Assembly: GCF_040218225.1 (NCBI RefSeq) | Contig: NZ_JAVJQO010000008.1 | Location: 806,001 to 870,000 of the forward strand | Origin: Gracilimonas sp. | Lineage (GTDB): Bacteria; Bacteroidota; Rhodothermia; Balneolales; Balneolaceae | Reading direction: 5' to 3' | DNA length: 64,000 nucleotides | Shown here: in pieces, positions 62,402 to 64,000 of the stretch | How the letters are laid out: each line of letters begins with the position of its first letter | Numbering within the stretch: the stretch's first letter is position 1 | Made by a program: the position numbers and the translations under genes | The notes under the pieces: generated by a model | The model's input: only the letters and a program-made list of their open reading frames with translations | What the model was told of the DNA's origin: nothing | Database searches by the model: none

Positions 62402-63247
62402 ATGTTTAAATCCAAACAGGGCAAGAAAGAAATACTTCAACTATACGATGCAAAGCTGGATAGCCTAAAGATTGAATATGAATACTTAACGGTACAAACC
62501 AGTTTTGGAAAGACCAACATCATAGCAACAGGAGATCCTGCAAATCCGCCGATCATAATTGTTCATGGTTCAAATGGGTGTGCCCCTATTGCTCTCGAGA
62601 CCTATGCTAATCTGCATAAAACCTATAGAGTTTTTGCGGTGGATGTCCTGGCTCAACCCAATAAAAGTGCTGAGACCCGCTTAAGTATGAAAGATGATTC
62701 CTACGGTATATGGATGAATGAAATCATCACAAGTCTGGATTTAAGCTCGGTTACCCTGGCAGGATTTTCATTTGGCGGATTGATCATTCTGAAAACGCTG
62801 GAACATGATGAGAGCAACATCAAAGAAGTGTACTTATCAGCGCCAGCATATATCGTAAATGGAAATCCATTGAAGGCCATTTTCAAAGTGTTTATCCCTA
62901 TGAAAAGGTATATGAAAACTAAAAAAGTAAAGTATGTCGAGAAGTTTCTGTCCCACTTGTTCACCGATCGGGATGAGTTTGCTATCGAATTTCTTTCCAA
63001 AGTCTTTTTAGAATTTGAGATGGACTTTACCCCGGTTCCTGTCATAGATGCTAAGGCAGCCAAAGAAATCACAACTCCGATTACCATTTTCGCAGCTCAA
63101 AACGACATCATGTTTCCCGGAAATAAAATGATAAAACGGGCAGCAAAGATATTTCCGTCGCTTATAAAAAGTACGCTTTTGGATCACTCAAAACATGTTC
63201 AAAACAATGAACAAAACGAAATGATTGAACGGGAGATCATGAGATAA
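62402..63247 (+). CDS. Alpha/beta hydrolase
   Basis: 281 residues, no signal peptide. It has PIIIVHGSNGCAP (oxyanion HG), the nucleophile elbow AGFSFGGL (Ser near 122), AAQNDIMFPG for the acid and LLDHSKHVQ for the His. The substrate is unknown. It precedes the partial dehydrogenase at 63290 by 42 bp and may share a transcript with it. Confidence 0.88.
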   Translation: MFKSKQGKKEILQLYDAKLDSLKIEYEYLTVQTSFGKTNIIATGDPANPPIIIVHGSNGCAPIALETYANLHKTYRVFAVDVLAQPNKSAETRLSMKDDSYGIWMNEIITSLDLSSVTLAGFSFGGLIILKTLEHDESNIKEVYLSAPAYIVNGNPLKAIFKVFIPMKRYMKTKKVKYVEKFLSHLFTDRDEFAIEFLSKVFLEFEMDFTPVPVIDAKAAKEITTPITIFAAQNDIMFPGNKMIKRAAKIFPSLIKSTLLDHSKHVQNNEQNEMIEREIMR

Positions 63248-63289
63248 GGAGTGCTAGAAATTTGGTTCACCTTAAACTTTGTAATCATT

Positions 63290-64000
63290 ATGAAAGCGAT
63301 TAAATGTTTGAAATACGGAGGTTCTGAAAACCTGGTACTGGCAGATGTTGAAAAACCAAACCCAAAAAACAATGAGGTGTTGATAGAAATAAAAGCTACC
63401 TCAGTCACCGCCAGCGATGTGCTTATACGAAGATTGGATGAGCCGCTTATTTCAAAATTTATACTTCAAATCATCTTCGGTTTTGGGAAACCACGCAACC
63501 CCATTTTGGGGATGGTATCATCCGGAGTAGTGGTAGCAAAGGGCGAAAAAGCAACCTCCTTCCAGATAGGTGATGAAGTATTTGCCTACGGTTCTATTTC
63601 CCCTACCAATCACCGCTTTGGGTCTTATGCAGAGTATATATGCCTGCCCGAAGACTGGAGTATCGCCCTGAAACCGCCCAACATCAGTCATAATGAGGCT
63701 GCCGCTACTCCCTATGGTGGCTTACTGTCTATGCATCTACTGAGCAAAACCTCCATTCAGAAAGGCGATGAAGTCTTAATCTACGGGGCTTCTGGCAGTA
63801 TTGGGACCATGGCGGTGCAATTAGCCAAAATTGCCGGCGCAAACGTAACCGCTGTTTGTAGCGGCAAAACCGTTGACTTGGTCAAATCGCTGGGTAGTGA
63901 TCGGGTGATTGATTACACCCTTCAGGGTGCTGAAAAACAGTTATCCACTTATAAATATGTATTAGACGCCGTCGGAAACTCAAAGTCCTCAATACTGAAA
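63290..64000 (+). CDS. Medium-chain dehydrogenase (quinone-oxidoreductase-like), partial
   Basis: 237 codons to the window edge, C-terminus missing. The GroES-like domain opens KAIKCLKYGGSENLVLADVEKPNPKNNEVLIEIKATSVTASDVLIRR and continues ILGMVSSGVV. The cofactor domain has VLIYGASGSIGTMAVQLAKIAGANVTAV. It is related to the gene at 51150. Zinc ligands are not visible, as usual for this group. Confidence 0.88.
   Translation, partial: MKAIKCLKYGGSENLVLADVEKPNPKNNEVLIEIKATSVTASDVLIRRLDEPLISKFILQIIFGFGKPRNPILGMVSSGVVVAKGEKATSFQIGDEVFAYGSISPTNHRFGSYAEYICLPEDWSIALKPPNISHNEAAATPYGGLLSMHLLSKTSIQKGDEVLIYGASGSIGTMAVQLAKIAGANVTAVCSGKTVDLVKSLGSDRVIDYTLQGAEKQLSTYKYVLDAVGNSKSSILK

Noticed and set aside
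1-64000. SusD, sulfatase, integrase, transposase, CRISPR, tRNA and rRNA
   Set aside because: I looked for these and saw none that the sequence supports.

Overview
The window looks like a chromosomal segment of a marine or saline Balneolota/Rhodothermota-type bacterium (Balneola/Gracilimonas-like). Three secreted proteins end in the type IX secretion (T9SS) sorting domain of the NYPNPFNPTT...Y-P....V.VYD..GR.V type, outer-membrane transport is TonB-dependent, DNA is moderately AT-rich, and most proteins have Bacteroidota-like signal peptides. The lineage call is an inference from gene style. No rRNA, tRNA, CRISPR array or insertion sequence was seen.

Bases 1-44.6 kb form one large pectin-utilisation region. 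Left part: a truncated SDR reductase (1-408), a PL2 pectate lyase (509-2254) divergent from a GH28 protein (2529-4148), an RCC1-repeat secreted protein (4232-5149), a plant-style LRR T9SS protein (5286-7607) downstream of a TonB-dependent receptor (7684-10692), then an operon of two tandem TonB receptors and a T9SS-secreted PL1 pectate lyase (18152 down to 10816). Next is an eight-gene minus-strand operon (28716 down to 18304): GH105, PL1, GH43, CE12, GH28, two CE8 pectin methylesterases and UxaE. On the plus strand follow kduI-kduD-DUF4861-lacI (29479-33577), kdgK-uxuA (33706-35928) and eda-dctPQM (36029-39497), facing fbp (40513 down to 39500). A 1149-residue repetitive T9SS protein closes the region (44141 down to 40692).

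The genes make a nearly complete route: demethylation (CE8), deacetylation (CE12), lyase/hydrolase depolymerisation (PL1, PL2, GH28, GH43, GH105), TonB import, TRAP uptake across the inner membrane, unsaturated uronate via KduI/KduD to KDG, galacturonate via tagaturonate (UxaE epimerisation), fructuronate (probably the SDR at 1-408) and mannonate (UxuA) to KDG, then KdgK and Eda to pyruvate plus glyceraldehyde-3-phosphate, with FBPase for gluconeogenesis. Uronate isomerase (UxaC), KdgF and any SusD are absent from the window.

Two distinct CG-centred, LacI-type palindromes divide the region. TTAACCGGTTAA-like sites precede outer-membrane/depolymerase units and the SDR. TGCAATCGATTGCA-like sites precede the cytoplasmic catabolic units. 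Only one LacI regulator is in the window, so a second regulator probably lies elsewhere.

Bases 44.9-64 kb are an ordinary accessory region of small secreted or membrane proteins, AraC-family regulators, alpha/beta hydrolases, a Vat-like acetyltransferase, medium-chain dehydrogenases, DUF4386 membrane proteins and two paralogous TolB-like/TPR/AraC regulators. It also holds two broken coding remnants (50170-50496 and 56052-56183) and a multi-hairpin intergenic element near 61.4 kb.
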